Below are positions 38,948 to 48,733 of a stretch of 64,000 nt of DNA, one piece after another. This DNA comes from Amaricoccus macauensis. Lineage in GTDB: Bacteria > Pseudomonadota > Alphaproteobacteria > Rhodobacterales > Rhodobacteraceae. The translations under genes were made by a program, and so were the position numbers. Location: NCBI RefSeq assembly GCF_014201905.1, contig NZ_JACHFM010000003.1, positions 372,001 through 436,000 on the forward strand, written 5' to 3'. The notes under the pieces are model-generated. The model was not told where the DNA came from, ran no database searches, and was given only the letters and a program-made list of their open reading frames with translations. Position 1 is the first letter of the stretch. Each line of letters begins with the position of its first letter.

Positions 38948-39907
38948 ATGTCAATCTTGGCCGGGAACGAGCCGCCACGGCGCGTCTTGCTCATCATCAA
39001 CACCAAGGCACGCAGCGGGGCGGAAGCCTATGACGCGATCCGCGCGCGCCTCGACGCCGCCGGAGTCGAGGTCCGGCGTGCCGAGACCGAGACCGCGGAG
39101 GATATCGCACCGGCGATCCGCGACGCGGCCGGGAGCGTCGATGCGGTGATCATCGGTGGCGGCGACGGCACCATCTCGCGTGCCGGCGTCGCGCTCATGG
39201 AGACCGGGCTGCCGCTCGGCATCCTGCCGCTCGGCACGGCGAACGATCTGGTGCGCACCCTCAGGCTGCCGGACGATCCCGAGGCGGCGCTGGACGTCAT
39301 CCTCGCCGGGCGAAAGCGGCAGATCGATCTCGGCACGGTGAACGGCCATCCGTTCTTCAACGTCGCCTCGCTCGGCCTCGCGAGTGATCTGGCGCGCGAG
39401 CTGTCCTCTGGCCTGAAGAAGCGTTGGGGACGGCTCGGATACGCCATGGCGGCGCTGCGTGCCCTCAGCAAGGCCCGCCGGTTCAGCGCCTGGATCACCG
39501 AGGGCGACAGCACGACGCGGACGAAAACCATGCAGATCGCCGTAGGCAACGGGGTCTTCTACGGCGGCGGCACCAAGGTCGCGTCAGATGCCGCGATCGA
39601 TGACGGTCACCTCGATCTCTACAGCCTGGAGGTGAGCGACGTCCTGAAGCTGGCGCTCATGGTGCGCACGTTCCGCACCGGTGAGCACGGGGCCTGGCAC
39701 GAGGTCAGGACGGCGCGGGGCAGCGAATTCGAGATCCGCACCCGCAAGCCGAAGCCGGTGAATGTCGATGGCGAGCTGATCACCGAGACGCCCATCGCGG
39801 TGAAGGTGCATCCCGACGCGGTGACGGTCTACGTGGCCGACCCGGAGCGCGACCCGGACTACCGCGCGAGCGGCGGCAGCGGCATGGGAACATCGGGCGG
39901 GAGCTGA
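38948..39907 (+). CDS. YegS/DgkA-type lipid kinase
   Basis: This 319-residue cytoplasmic enzyme belongs to the diacylglycerol kinase catalytic-domain family (YegS/BmrU). The ATP motif GGGDGTI and the downstream [13 protein letters not shown] are intact, and the metal-linked [18 protein letters not shown] region follows. It probably phosphorylates a lipid such as diacylglycerol. A GGGGGA ribosome binding site precedes the ATG. Its last 49 bases overlap the 3' end of acpS on the opposite strand. Confidence 0.9.
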   Translation: MSILAGNEPPRRVLLIINTKARSGAEAYDAIRARLDAAGVEVRRAETETAEDIAPAIRDAAGSVDAVIIGGGDGTISRAGVALMETGLPLGILPLGTANDLVRTLRLPDDPEAALDVILAGRKRQIDLGTVNGHPFFNVASLGLASDLARELSSGLKKRWGRLGYAMAALRALSKARRFSAWITEGDSTTRTKTMQIAVGNGVFYGGGTKVASDAAIDDGHLDLYSLEVSDVLKLALMVRTFRTGEHGAWHEVRTARGSEFEIRTRKPKPVNVDGELITETPIAVKVHPDAVTVYVADPERDPDYRASGGSGMGTSGGS

Positions 39908-40305
39908 CCGAGCGGCAGCGCCTCGATGACGACGACGGCGAAGGCCCACGGGTGGTCGTCGGTCAGGGTCAGGTGAACGTGGGCGGCGTGACCCTCCGGC
40001 GTCAGGTCGGCGAGCCGGCGCGCGGCCCAGCCGTCGAGCCGCATGGTGGGCTGGCCGGAGCGGCGGTTGACGACCCCCATGTCGCGCCACTTGATCCCCA
40101 TGCGCAGGCCGGTGCCGAGCGCCTTCGAGCAGGCCTCCTTGGCGGCCCAGCGCTTGGCATAGGTCTCGACACGGAGACGGCGCGACTCCGCGAGACGCTG
40201 TTCGGTCTCGGTGTAGACGCGGTTCAGGAAGCGGGGACCGAAACGCTCGATGGTGCGCCCGATCCGCTCGATGTTGGCGAGGTCGTTGCCGATGCCGAGG
40301 ATCAT
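39859..40305 (-). CDS. acpS: Holo-[acyl-carrier-protein] synthase
   Basis: This 148-residue enzyme transfers phosphopantetheine from CoA to acyl carrier protein. The magnesium ligands Asp8 ([12 protein letters not shown]) and Glu57 ([14 protein letters not shown]) are at the expected positions. The ATG at 40305 was chosen over an upstream extension because MILGIGNDL is the family start. The C-terminus carries a proline-rich tail ([14 protein letters not shown]) and overlaps the convergent lipid kinase gene. It follows pdxJ, a common pairing. Confidence 0.95.
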   Translation of the reverse strand: MILGIGNDLANIERIGRTIERFGPRFLNRVYTETEQRLAESRRLRVETYAKRWAAKEACSKALGTGLRMGIKWRDMGVVNRRSGQPTMRLDGWAARRLADLTPEGHAAHVHLTLTDDHPWAFAVVVIEALPLGQLPPDVPMPLPPLAR

Positions 40306-40361
40306 GGGAGGTGCCGGCCGAGGCGAGACGACCGAAGCGCGCATCGGGCGCGCGTGTCCCC

Positions 40362-40396
40362 GGCGCGACAAGCGAAAGCACCGCTTTCGCCGCGCC
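40362..40396. other. Hairpin in the pdxJ-acpS gap
   Basis: GGCGCG/CGCGCC and GCGAAAGC/GCTTTCGC form a 14-bp two-part stem with a four-base bulge and a three-base loop. It lies in the 243-base gap between pdxJ and acpS, which holds no gene, and may slow transcription or process the message. Confidence 0.45.
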
Positions 40397-40548
40397 GACG
40401 GCGGGAAGCACGGGACGCGCGGAGGCCGTCAGGGGGCGAGATTTCCGCGGAAGGACGCCAATCCGGCCGTGCGCGTCGCTGGCTGGCGCTCGCGGCCGCG
40501 CCCGGGAGAGGCGTCACCGTCGCGACCTGTGGCCAGCCGGAGACCGGT

Positions 40549-41310
40549 TCAGCCGCTCGCACGCGCCTTGTCCATCTCTTCGCGCATCCGCGCCACGGCG
40601 GCGGGCAGGCCGACGAAGATGGCCTCGCCGATGATGAAATGCCCGATGTTGAGTTCGCGCACCTGCGGCAGCGCCGCCACCGGGCCGACGTTGTCGTAGG
40701 TGAGGCCGTGGCCCGCGTGGACCTCGAGCCCGAGATCGTGGGCGAAGGCCGCCATGTCGGTGAGCTTCGCCAGCTCCTCCGCGACGCCTGCCGCGTTGCC
40801 GGTCAGCCCCGCCTCGTAGTACCCGCCGGTGTGCAGCTCGATCACCGGCGCGCCGATCCGGTGCGCCGCCTCGATCTGGCGCCGGTCGGCGGCGATGAAG
40901 ATGGAGACACGGATCCCTGCGTCCCGCAGCGGTGCGATGAAGTGCGCCAGCCGGTTCTCGTCCCGCGCCACTTCGAGGCCGCCCTCAGTGGTGCGCTCCT
41001 CGCGCCGTTCGGGCACGACGCAGACCGCATGAGGGCGGTGACGGAGCGCGATCGCCTGCATCTCGGCAGTCGCCGCCATCTCGAAGTTCAGAGGCAGCGT
41101 AAGCTTCGCCATCAGCGCGTCGATATCGGTATCGGTGATGTGCCGGCGGTCCTCGCGCAGGTGCGCGGTGATGCCGTCGGCCCCCGCGGCTTCGGCGAGG
41201 AGTGCGGCGCGCAACGGGTCCGGGTGCGGACCTCCGCGGGCGTTCCTGACCGTTGCCACGTGGTCAATGTTCAATCCGAGCCGGAGCCGGCCGGCGCTTG
41301 CGTCGCTCAT
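40549..41310 (-). CDS. pdxJ: Pyridoxine 5'-phosphate synthase
   Basis: This 253-residue TIM-barrel enzyme condenses 1-deoxy-D-xylulose 5-phosphate with 3-amino-1-hydroxyacetone 1-phosphate to make pyridoxine 5'-phosphate. Family features include [19 protein letters not shown] at the start, the [16 protein letters not shown] active-site segment and [13 protein letters not shown]. Length is typical. The ATG overlaps the stop of the DUF2062 gene by four bases, and acpS is downstream on the same strand. Confidence 0.96.
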   Translation of the reverse strand: MSDASAGRLRLGLNIDHVATVRNARGGPHPDPLRAALLAEAAGADGITAHLREDRRHITDTDIDALMAKLTLPLNFEMAATAEMQAIALRHRPHAVCVVPERREERTTEGGLEVARDENRLAHFIAPLRDAGIRVSIFIAADRRQIEAAHRIGAPVIELHTGGYYEAGLTGNAAGVAEELAKLTDMAAFAHDLGLEVHAGHGLTYDNVGPVAALPQVRELNIGHFIIGEAIFVGLPAAVARMREEMDKARASG

Positions 41311-42005
41311 TCGTCTGATCCGTTTTTCGCCGCGGTGCGGCCATCGTGTTTATAGGCCCCAGCGCGGGGGCCGTCAGCCTCGGATTTCTGCCGGAGGCGC
41401 TGGTGCGCGCGCTCCTGCATCCGCTTGCGTCGGTGCAGCTGGTAGGTGGTGACGAGGGGAACCAGCAGGTAGTAGCTCGCGACCGACGCGGCGACCCCGG
41501 GGCCGATGCCGCCGATGAGATAGGGCCAGAAGACGTCCCGCAGGAACGGCACCACATGACCCCACTGGCTGTGACCGAGGCCAGCGAGTGCGAGCGAGCT
41601 TTGCCAGAGCGCGCCTGCGGCCTCGGCGAAGGCGTCCGCCACCCGGTCGAAATCCCGCCCCGTGGCACCGAAGCCCACGATCTTGCGTCCGAGCCAGAGC
41701 GAGCTCCAGGCGATGACCGGAAACGTCAGGGGATTGCCGACCAGCGTCCCAAGGAGTGCCGCAAGGATGTTGCCGCGCACGAGCTTCGCGAAGGCGGCGG
41801 CGAGCACGAAATGCAGCCCGAAGAGCGGCGTGAACGAGGCGAGGACGCCGCAGGAGAACCCGAGCGCGATGCGGTGGGGGGTGTCGGGCAACCGGCGGAC
41901 GCGATGGCCGAGGTACTCAAGCCCACGCCGCCAGCCACGGCGCGGCAGCACGGCCTCACGCAGGCGCGTGAGCACCGGCGGCCTGTCACGACGCTTGAAG
42001 ACCAC
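41307..42005 (-). CDS. DUF2062-domain membrane protein
   Basis: This 232-residue protein carries DUF2062, with three or more membrane helices and the family-like [20 protein letters not shown] and [15 protein letters not shown]. The N-terminus is strongly basic and the C-terminus is charged. Function is unknown. Translation starts at GTG, seven bases after the rsh stop, with AAGGGG upstream. The gene is coupled to pdxJ by an ATGA overlap, so rsh-DUF2062-pdxJ may be one operon. Confidence 0.88.
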   Translation of the reverse strand: MVFKRRDRPPVLTRLREAVLPRRGWRRGLEYLGHRVRRLPDTPHRIALGFSCGVLASFTPLFGLHFVLAAAFAKLVRGNILAALLGTLVGNPLTFPVIAWSSLWLGRKIVGFGATGRDFDRVADAFAEAAGALWQSSLALAGLGHSQWGHVVPFLRDVFWPYLIGGIGPGVAASVASYYLLVPLVTTYQLHRRKRMQERAHQRLRQKSEADGPRAGAYKHDGRTAAKNGSDE

Positions 42006-42012
42006 GACCCCT

Positions 42013-44208
42013 TCAGGCCTTGCGGCTGCTCGGCGACTGGCGGAAGCGGCGCACCTGCGCCACGTCGGAATCTGCGTCGATCGCCGTCAGCACGTGGGTC
42101 AGGTGTTCCATGTCGCGCACCTCGACATTGATCACCATGCGGTAGAAGTCGGGCTTTCTGTCAGTGAACACGATGTCGGTGATGTTCGCGCGCTGCTCGC
42201 CGATCAGGGTGCAGATCCGGCCGAGCACGCCCGCGTCGTTCGCCATCGTCACCTCGACGCGCACCTCGTGGTCGGCCCGCGCCTGGCCCTCGGCCCAGCG
42301 GAGGTCGATCCATCTGTCGGGCGAGTCCTCGAAGGCGCTAAGCTCGGCGCAGTCGATGGCGTGGATCGTCACGCCCTTGCCGCGGATCGCGATGCCGACA
42401 ATCCGCTCGCCGGGGATCGGATTGCAGCATTGCGCCGGCTGCGCCACCTGGCCGCTGTCGAGGCCGATGACCACGGGCGCGGTCTTGTCGCCGGAGCGGG
42501 GCAGGGCCGCGTCGCGCAGGAGTTCGGGATAGAGTGCCGCCACCATTTCCCTGCCGGTCAGCTCGGCAGCGCCGAGGCGCGCCAGCACGTCCTCCGCCTC
42601 GTCGAGGCCGAGGCGGCGGGCGGCGGTCTCAAGCGCCTTGTCGGTGGGCTTCTTGCCGATGCGTTCCAGCGCCACGCGGGCGATTTCGCGGCCGAGGCGG
42701 ACCTGGGTCGCGCGCTGCTCGCCCCGGAGGCTGCGCCGGATCGCCGCCTTGGCCCGGCCCGTCACCACCATGTCTTCCCACGACGGCTGCGGCCGCTGGC
42801 CCTCAGCGCGGATGATCGTGACGCCCTGGCCATTGCGAAGCTTGGTCCAGAGCGGCACCCGCTGGCCGTCGACCTTGGCGCCGACGCAGCTGTCGCCGAT
42901 GCGGGTGTGGATGGCGTAGGCGAAATCGATCGGCGTCGCGCCACGCGGCAGCTTCACCACCTCGCCCTTCGGAGTGAAGCAGAACACCTGGTCGGTGAAC
43001 ATCTCGAGCTTCACATGCTCGAGGAAATCCTCGGAATCCTCGCCGTCGTCGAAGCGCTCGGTGATCGAGCGGAGCCAGCGGAACGGGTCGACCGCGAAGG
43101 GGTTCTCGAACCGCTCGCCGTCCTTGTAGGACCAGTGCGCCGCGACCCCGGACTCGGCGACCGAATGCATCTCGGCGGTGCGGATCTGCACCTCGACCCG
43201 CTTGCCGTCCCGCCCGGAGACGGTGGTGTGGATCGAGCGGTAGCCGTTCGATTTCGGCTGACTGATGTAGTCCTTGAACCGTCCCGGGACCGCCCGCCAG
43301 CGCCGGTGCACGGCGCCGAGCGCGGTATAGCAGTCCTCGACCGAGTCGGTGATGATGCGGAAGCCGTAGATGTCGGAGAGCCGCGAGAAGGTCTCCTTCT
43401 TCTCTTCCATCTTGCGCCAGATCGCGAAGGGCTTCTTCTCGCGGCCGAACACCTCGGCCTCGACGCCGGCCTGGGTGAGGACGGTGCGGATGTCCTCGGT
43501 GATCTGGGCGATGACGTCGCCCGACTCGCGGCGGAGCTTCACGAAGCGGCGGATGATCGACTTGCGCGCCTCGGGGTTCAGCACGCTGAAGCCGATGTCC
43601 TCGAGCTCGTCGCGCATCCACTGCATGCCCATCCGGCCGGCCAGCGGCGCGAAGATGTCCATGGTTTCGCGTGCCTTGCGGGCCTGCTTCTCGGGCCGAA
43701 GGTGCTTGATCGTCCGCATGTTGTGCAGGCGGTCGGCGAGTTTGACGAGGAGGACCCGCAAGTCCTTCGACATTGCCATCAGGAGCTTGCGGAAGTTCTC
43801 GGCCTGGGCGTTGCCGGAAGAGGAAAGCTCGAGGTTGGTGAGCTTTGTCACCCCGTCGACAAGCTGGGCGATCTCGTCCCCGAAGCGCAGGGCGATCTCG
43901 GAGTAGGTGGAGAGCGTGTCCTCGATGGTGTCGTGCAGCAGTGCCGTGACGATCGTTGCGTCGTCGAGCTTCATCTCTGCCAGAAGCAGCGCCACCGCGA
44001 CCGGATGCATGAAATAGGGCTCGCCCGACCAGCGGGTCTGGCCTGCGTGCATCTTCCATCCGTACTCGTAGGCGGCTTCGATCAGGCCGCTGTCGGAGTG
44101 CGGATTGTAGGAGCGGATGAGCTCCGTCAGGGTCGTGACCGGGATAACCCCGTCACGCCCCGGCTTTGCCCTGGGGGCAGGGGCTTCGAGGGCAAATTCC
44201 CGGTTCAT
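42013..44208 (-). CDS. rsh: Bifunctional (p)ppGpp synthase/hydrolase Rsh
   Basis: This 731-residue protein makes and degrades (p)ppGpp, the stringent-response alarmone. The HD hydrolase site has H92-D93-TIE-D97 (LLHDTIEDT), so hydrolysis should be active. The synthetase domain has DIYGFRIITDSVEDCY and SNGYRSIHTTV. TGS (KGEVVKLPRGATPIDFAY) and a C-terminal ACT domain complete the long form. Most alphaproteobacteria have one such enzyme. It lies downstream of rpoZ, separated by a probable terminator. Confidence 0.96.
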   Translation of the reverse strand: MNREFALEAPAPRAKPGRDGVIPVTTLTELIRSYNPHSDSGLIEAAYEYGWKMHAGQTRWSGEPYFMHPVAVALLLAEMKLDDATIVTALLHDTIEDTLSTYSEIALRFGDEIAQLVDGVTKLTNLELSSSGNAQAENFRKLLMAMSKDLRVLLVKLADRLHNMRTIKHLRPEKQARKARETMDIFAPLAGRMGMQWMRDELEDIGFSVLNPEARKSIIRRFVKLRRESGDVIAQITEDIRTVLTQAGVEAEVFGREKKPFAIWRKMEEKKETFSRLSDIYGFRIITDSVEDCYTALGAVHRRWRAVPGRFKDYISQPKSNGYRSIHTTVSGRDGKRVEVQIRTAEMHSVAESGVAAHWSYKDGERFENPFAVDPFRWLRSITERFDDGEDSEDFLEHVKLEMFTDQVFCFTPKGEVVKLPRGATPIDFAYAIHTRIGDSCVGAKVDGQRVPLWTKLRNGQGVTIIRAEGQRPQPSWEDMVVTGRAKAAIRRSLRGEQRATQVRLGREIARVALERIGKKPTDKALETAARRLGLDEAEDVLARLGAAELTGREMVAALYPELLRDAALPRSGDKTAPVVIGLDSGQVAQPAQCCNPIPGERIVGIAIRGKGVTIHAIDCAELSAFEDSPDRWIDLRWAEGQARADHEVRVEVTMANDAGVLGRICTLIGEQRANITDIVFTDRKPDFYRMVINVEVRDMEHLTHVLTAIDADSDVAQVRRFRQSPSSRKA

Positions 44209-44415
44209 GGCGATTACATTCCTTTCCGCCCCGGAGGGCGATCGATCCTTACAATAGAGTCGCTGGGATCGGGGAAATCAAGCGCCGGGGGGAGAGTATC
44301 GGCTGGATCCGGTTCGACAGATCACCTGCCCGAGCCGATGGGTCGGGCGCGACAAATCCCTGCCCGTGACGGCAAGCGGGCGGCACCGAGCTGGAGGGGT
44401 GCACCCACGAGAAAT

Positions 44416-44445
44416 GACGCCGGCGCCGAAAGCGGCGCCCGCGTC
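44416..44445 (-). terminator. Probable intrinsic terminator of rpoZ
   Basis: Read on the minus strand, a 13-bp stem with one mismatch is closed by CTTT (arms 44433-44445 and 44416-44428) and followed by ATTTCT. It lies 47 bases after the rpoZ stop, inside a 284-base gap before rsh that otherwise holds no gene. Confidence 0.65.
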
Positions 44446-44492
44446 GATGGCAGCGGGTGGGAGGCGGCAGGACCGGCGCGGAGTTGGGCCGA

Positions 44493-44846
44493 TCAGCCCT
44501 CGCCCTGAGCTTCCATGAGCGCCCGGAGCATCCGCTCCTCGGACATGTCGCCCTCGGCCGGAACGTCGGCAACGTTGCCGGGCAGGAGGGTCATCTGATC
44601 CTCCTCCGGCTCGTCCACCTCGATCTGGCGCTGGAAGCTCTCGATCGCCGCCTCGCGGAGCTGATCGGCGGTCAGGGTCTCCTCGGCGATCTCGCGGAGC
44701 GCGACCACCGGGTTCTTGTCGTTGTCGCGGTCGATGGTCAGCGGCACGCCGGCAGCGAGGGAACGCGCCCGGTGCGCCGCGAGCATCACGAGCTCGAAGC
44801 GGTTCGGCACCTTGTCGACGCAGTCTTCAACGGTTACTCGGGCCAT
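44493..44846 (-). CDS. rpoZ: RNA polymerase omega subunit
   Basis: This 117-residue protein is the omega subunit, which helps assemble RNA polymerase. The start [19 protein letters not shown] and [20 protein letters not shown] are characteristic. The C-terminal half is acidic ([10 protein letters not shown]) and longer than in E. coli, as in other alphaproteobacteria. The ATG at 44846 was chosen; an upstream extension is not family-like. The rpoZ-rsh pairing resembles rpoZ-spoT of E. coli. Confidence 0.95.
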   Translation of the reverse strand: MARVTVEDCVDKVPNRFELVMLAAHRARSLAAGVPLTIDRDNDKNPVVALREIAEETLTADQLREAAIESFQRQIEVDEPEEDQMTLLPGNVADVPAEGDMSEERMLRALMEAQGEG

Positions 44847-45038
44847 AGGGGCTGCTCCTCGGAACGTATCTCGCGCGAAGGCGCAGTATCTAGCGCTCCG
44901 CCGGGGGGATGGCAAGGGCAGAGGCGCCGACCAGTGGGGTGGACCTCTTCAGATCGGACAATCTGTCCCGGGCACGCGCTTCAGGCGGCCGACCGACTGA
45001 TGATCACCTGGTTCGCCTTCGCCACGGCCTCCGCCGCG

Positions 45039-45680
45039 TCACTCCGCCGCGAGGCTTCGGGAGTTGTAGGCGTAGGTTTCCCAGTCGGGGCGGTAGTCCT
45101 CGCTCGCCTGATTGCCCCAGACCGTCCAGCCCTTGCGGACGCCGCGGCCGAAGAGTTCGAGGTAGTCGCCGGGGCTGCATGCTTCGATCACGTCGTACTG
45201 CTCGTCGGGCTTGCGTGAGTGTTCGCGCTTGCGCGACGCAATGACGTTCACCTGCCGCCGGCCCGGGGCAAGGGTGCGGGCGTTGCGGCCGCGGGTGCCA
45301 AAGAGGATGATCTCGGTCACGTTGCGGAAGTAGAAGCCGACGCCGCGCCCGTCCGAGCCGCCGTCCTTCCGGATCTTGTGCCAGATCAGGTTCGACTTGT
45401 ACTGAAAGCCCCAGGAACGCATCACCTCGAGCCCTTCGGGCAGGAGCGCGTTCGGCACCCACAGATAGCAGTGCGCCGTTGCCTCGAGGTGTTCCTCGAC
45501 CGGCAGTGCGCAGATCTCCTCGGTGGTGAGCGTCGGATAGCGGCTGAGCCGCCGATGCTCCGGCGCGACCTTGCCGGTGCGGTTCACGAAACGCCACGGC
45601 GGATCAGCGAGCACGGTCGAGAACCGGCGCTGGCCGAGCGATTGTCTCAGGTCTTGGGCCGGATCATGCGTCATCATCAA
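45039..45680 (-). CDS. MT-A70-family adenine methyltransferase
   Basis: This 213-residue protein has the catalytic DPPW at 26-29 (TVLADPPWRF), placing it in the MT-A70 group that methylates N6 of adenine in DNA or RNA. Other marks are LFLWVPN-like CYLWVPNALLP, the SNLIWHKIRKDG segment and PDEQYDVIEACSPGDYLELFGR. No restriction endonuclease or phage genes lie nearby, so it is an orphan. It sits upstream of rpoZ across 192 bases. Its target and role are unknown. Confidence 0.88.
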   Translation of the reverse strand: MMMTHDPAQDLRQSLGQRRFSTVLADPPWRFVNRTGKVAPEHRRLSRYPTLTTEEICALPVEEHLEATAHCYLWVPNALLPEGLEVMRSWGFQYKSNLIWHKIRKDGGSDGRGVGFYFRNVTEIILFGTRGRNARTLAPGRRQVNVIASRKREHSRKPDEQYDVIEACSPGDYLELFGRGVRKGWTVWGNQASEDYRPDWETYAYNSRSLAAE

Positions 45681-45853
45681 TATCTAGCGAACCGCGCGAG
45701 AGTCGCACAATCGGAACATTGCAGGAACAGGCACGCGGCGCAAGCCCGTGTCCTGGTTAACGCGCTGGTCAGAGTACAAATGGGGCGGTCGCGGACGCCG
45801 CGGACTGGTCGACGGGGCGGGCAGAACAATGCTGCCCGCCGCCAGTGGATATC

Positions 45854-46858
45854 TCAGCCGAGGACGTCGGCGACCGCGACCTTGCGACCTTCGGCGACGG
45901 AGCGGACCGCGGCCTCGGCGAGCGCAAGCGCTCTCAGGCCGTCCTCGCCGGTCGGCGCGATGGCGGTGCCCTCGGTGACGCCGGCGACGAAGGTGGCGAT
46001 CTCGGCGGCGTAGGCGGAGGTGTAGCGGGTCATGAAGAAATCGAGGAGCGGCGGGCGGGTGAAGCCTGCGCCGTTCGCAATCTCGATGGAGACCTCGCGC
46101 TGGTTCTCGGCGGCGGCCATGCCTTTCGAGCCGAGGACCTCGATGCGCTGGTCATAGCCGTAGGTGGCGCGGCGCGAGTTGGTGATGACAGCCTGCCGGC
46201 CCGAGGGGGTCTCCAGCAGCACGTTCGCCGAGTCGAAGTCGCCCGCCCGGCCGATCTCGGAGTCGACGAGGTTCGAGGCGAACGCCGCGACGACGGTCGG
46301 CTCCTCGCCGAGGAGCCAGCGCGCCATGTCGAAGTCGTGGATCGTCATGTCGCGGAAGATGCCGCCCGAGCGCCTGATGTACTCGACCGGCGGGGCGCCG
46401 GGGTCGCGCGAGACGATCGTCACCATCTCGACATCGCCCACGGCGCCGTCGTCGATCGCCTTGCGAACGGCGCGGAAGTGCGGGTCGAAGCGGCGGTTGA
46501 AGCCAACCATCAGTTTCGCGCCGGTCTCCTCGACGACGGCGAGGCAGGCCTTCACCCGGGAGACGTCGAGGTCGATCGGCTTCTCGCAGAAGATCGCCTT
46601 CCCGGCGCGGGCGAAGCGCTCGATGAGATCCGCGTGAGTGTCGGTCGGCGTGCAGATCACCACGGCGTCGATGTCGTCGGCCGCCTCGATGGCGTCGATC
46701 GTGCGCACCGCGGCGGCGGCCTGGGCGGCGAGCGCCTCGGCGGCGGGCGCGAGGGCGTCGGCCACCGCGACGATGCGCGCGCCGGGGTTGGCGGCGATGG
46801 CGCCCGCATGCACCTTGCCGATGCGGCCGGCGCCGAGCACGGCGAAACGAACGGTCAT
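45854..46858 (-). CDS. iolG: Inositol 2-dehydrogenase-like oxidoreductase (Gfo/Idh/MocA)
   Basis: This 334-residue NAD-dependent enzyme fits inositol 2-dehydrogenase (IolG) and its relative MocA. The Rossmann motif is in VLGAGRIGKVH, the E92-K93-P94 motif is in FCEKPIDLD, and the catalytic region is GGIFRDMTIHDFDMARWLL. It would oxidise myo-inositol or a related inosamine to the keto form in the cytoplasm. It is the last gene of the minus-strand cluster, 34 bases after the SDR gene. Exact substrate is inferred from the neighbourhood. Confidence 0.85.
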   Translation of the reverse strand: MTVRFAVLGAGRIGKVHAGAIAANPGARIVAVADALAPAAEALAAQAAAAVRTIDAIEAADDIDAVVICTPTDTHADLIERFARAGKAIFCEKPIDLDVSRVKACLAVVEETGAKLMVGFNRRFDPHFRAVRKAIDDGAVGDVEMVTIVSRDPGAPPVEYIRRSGGIFRDMTIHDFDMARWLLGEEPTVVAAFASNLVDSEIGRAGDFDSANVLLETPSGRQAVITNSRRATYGYDQRIEVLGSKGMAAAENQREVSIEIANGAGFTRPPLLDFFMTRYTSAYAAEIATFVAGVTEGTAIAPTGEDGLRALALAEAAVRSVAEGRKVAVADVLG

Positions 46859-46892
46859 TGAAGTCCTCGCTCTTCGTTGGGGGGCGGCGCGG

Positions 46893-47687
46893 TCAGAAGT
46901 AGGCGCCGGCGATGTTCTGATCGTAGTCGATGATGGAGCCGGTCATCACCCCGGCCTCGGCGGCGAGGAGATAGCTCGCGAGACCCGCAACCTCGGCCGG
47001 CTTGATGAGCTGGCCGAAGGGCTGCTCGGCCTCGGCCTTCTCCAGCCAGTCGTCTCCGGCGCCGTGGTAGCGGCGCTGCGTCGCGTCCTCGCCCTCGGTG
47101 TCCATCCAGCCGCAGGCGATGCCGTTCACCCGGATCCGGTCGCGGCGGTGGGCCTGCGCGAGGTTCTTCGTGAGCGCCGCGAGGGCGGCCTTCGACGCGG
47201 TATAGGGCGCAAGGAACGGCTGGCCGCAGTGGATGACCATCGAGAGGATGTTGACGATCGCCGCGGGCTCCTGCCGGGCGATCGCCTGCTCGGCGAAGCG
47301 CTGCATGGTGAAGAACGGTCCGCGGGCGTTCGTGTCCATGAGCCGCGCCCAGATCTCGGGCGTGGTGTCGAGAAGCCCGCCCCGGTCGCAGGTGGCGGCG
47401 GCGTTCACCAGCGCGTTCGCGCCGCCCATCTCGGCGGCGGCCGTGTCGACGAGGCGGAAGCAGTCCTCGACCCGCGAGAGGTCGGCGCAGACGAAGCTCG
47501 CCTCCGCGCCGGCGGCGGCGAGGAGATCGACGGCGCCCGCCCCCTTCACCTCGTCGCGGCCGGCCAGCACCAGCCGGGGGCAGCCCTCGGCGACGAGCCG
47601 AAGCGCGATGGCAAGGCCGAGACCCTGGGCGCCACCGGTTATGATGGCGCGGGTCTCGACATGGCGGGAGGCGAGGGTGTCGAGCAT
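46893..47687 (-). CDS. Short-chain dehydrogenase/reductase
   Basis: This 264-residue SDR has the cofactor motif TGGAQGLG (17-24), Ser149 and the catalytic Y162-x3-K166 (YTASKAAL). DLSRVEDCF and the GWMDTEG segment fit classical SDRs acting on polyols. Its ATG overlaps the permease stop by one base (TGATG), so the genes are translationally coupled. In an inositol-type cluster it may oxidise another inositol isomer or a degradation intermediate, which is inference. Confidence 0.87.
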   Translation of the reverse strand: MLDTLASRHVETRAIITGGAQGLGLAIALRLVAEGCPRLVLAGRDEVKGAGAVDLLAAAGAEASFVCADLSRVEDCFRLVDTAAAEMGGANALVNAAATCDRGGLLDTTPEIWARLMDTNARGPFFTMQRFAEQAIARQEPAAIVNILSMVIHCGQPFLAPYTASKAALAALTKNLAQAHRRDRIRVNGIACGWMDTEGEDATQRRYHGAGDDWLEKAEAEQPFGQLIKPAEVAGLASYLLAAEAGVMTGSIIDYDQNIAGAYF

Positions 47688-48712
47688 CAGGTTGTCTTCG
47701 TCCTCTTCTTCTGGCGATAGACGTCGAGGACGACGGCGGCGACGATGATGATGCCCTTGACGATCTCCTGATAGTACGCGTCGATCCGAAGGAAGGTGAA
47801 GCCCGATGTCATCACGCCGAGGATGACCGTGCCGATCACCGTGCCGGTGATCCGGCCCTGGCCGCCGGCGAGGGAGGTGCCGCCGATCACGGTGGCGGCG
47901 ATGGCGTCGAGTTCGTACATCATCCCCATGCCGGCCTGCGCGGTCTGGGCACGGGCGGCGGTGACGATGCCGGCGAGACCTGCCAGCGTGCCGGCGATCG
48001 CATAGACCTTGATGAGATGCGCGCCGACGTTGATGCCCGAGACCCGCGCCGCCTGCGGATTGGCGCCGATGGCGTAGGTGAACTTGCCGTAGCGGGTGTA
48101 CCTGAGCGCGATGTGGAAGATGAGCGCGACGACGAGGAAGATCACCACCGGCCAGACGCCCGAGCCGATCTTGGCGAAGCTCTCCGAGGGGAACGAGATC
48201 GGCTGACCCTTGGTGTACCACTTCGCGACGCCGCGGGCCGTCACCATCATGCCGAGGGTGGCGATGAATGGTGGAATGCCGGTCTTTGCGATCAGTGTGC
48301 CGTTTATCAGTCCGGCGAGCAGCCCGACGCCGAGCCCGACCGCGATGGGGACGAGAACCGGCAGGTCGGTGAGCCCCGGATAGACCGCCCGTGCATAGGT
48401 CGAGACCTGGGCGAAACTCATGGCGATCATCGCGGTCATGGCGACGACAGAGCCGGAGGAGAGGTCGATACCGCCGGTGATGATGACCTGGGTGACGCCG
48501 ACGGCGATGATGCCGATGACGCTCACCTGCAGGATCATGATGGTGAGCCGCTGCGGATTGCCGAGGAAGCTCTGCCCCTGGAAGATCCAGCCGAGGATCT
48601 CGAAGACCGCCGCGACGGCGACGAGGATCGTCAGGATGCTGAACTCGGGCGGGACGCGCCGGGTCTTCCCGGGGGGCGAGATGCTCGAGGTATCGGTGTT
48701 CTGCGTTGACAT
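47687..48712 (-). CDS. Sugar/inositol ABC transporter permease
   Basis: This 341-residue membrane protein is the permease of a RbsC-type importer, with about nine helices. [20 protein letters not shown] and [19 protein letters not shown] are family features, and [18 protein letters not shown] is near the end. It would form a channel for the sugar or inositol brought by the binding proteins encoded upstream. Only one permease gene is present, so it is probably a homodimer. It follows the ATPase gene by 21 bases. Confidence 0.92.
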   Translation of the reverse strand: MSTQNTDTSSISPPGKTRRVPPEFSILTILVAVAAVFEILGWIFQGQSFLGNPQRLTIMILQVSVIGIIAVGVTQVIITGGIDLSSGSVVAMTAMIAMSFAQVSTYARAVYPGLTDLPVLVPIAVGLGVGLLAGLINGTLIAKTGIPPFIATLGMMVTARGVAKWYTKGQPISFPSESFAKIGSGVWPVVIFLVVALIFHIALRYTRYGKFTYAIGANPQAARVSGINVGAHLIKVYAIAGTLAGLAGIVTAARAQTAQAGMGMMYELDAIAATVIGGTSLAGGQGRITGTVIGTVILGVMTSGFTFLRIDAYYQEIVKGIIIVAAVVLDVYRQKKRTKTT

Positions 48713-48733
48713 TTCCGTTCCCCCCTGCGGACC

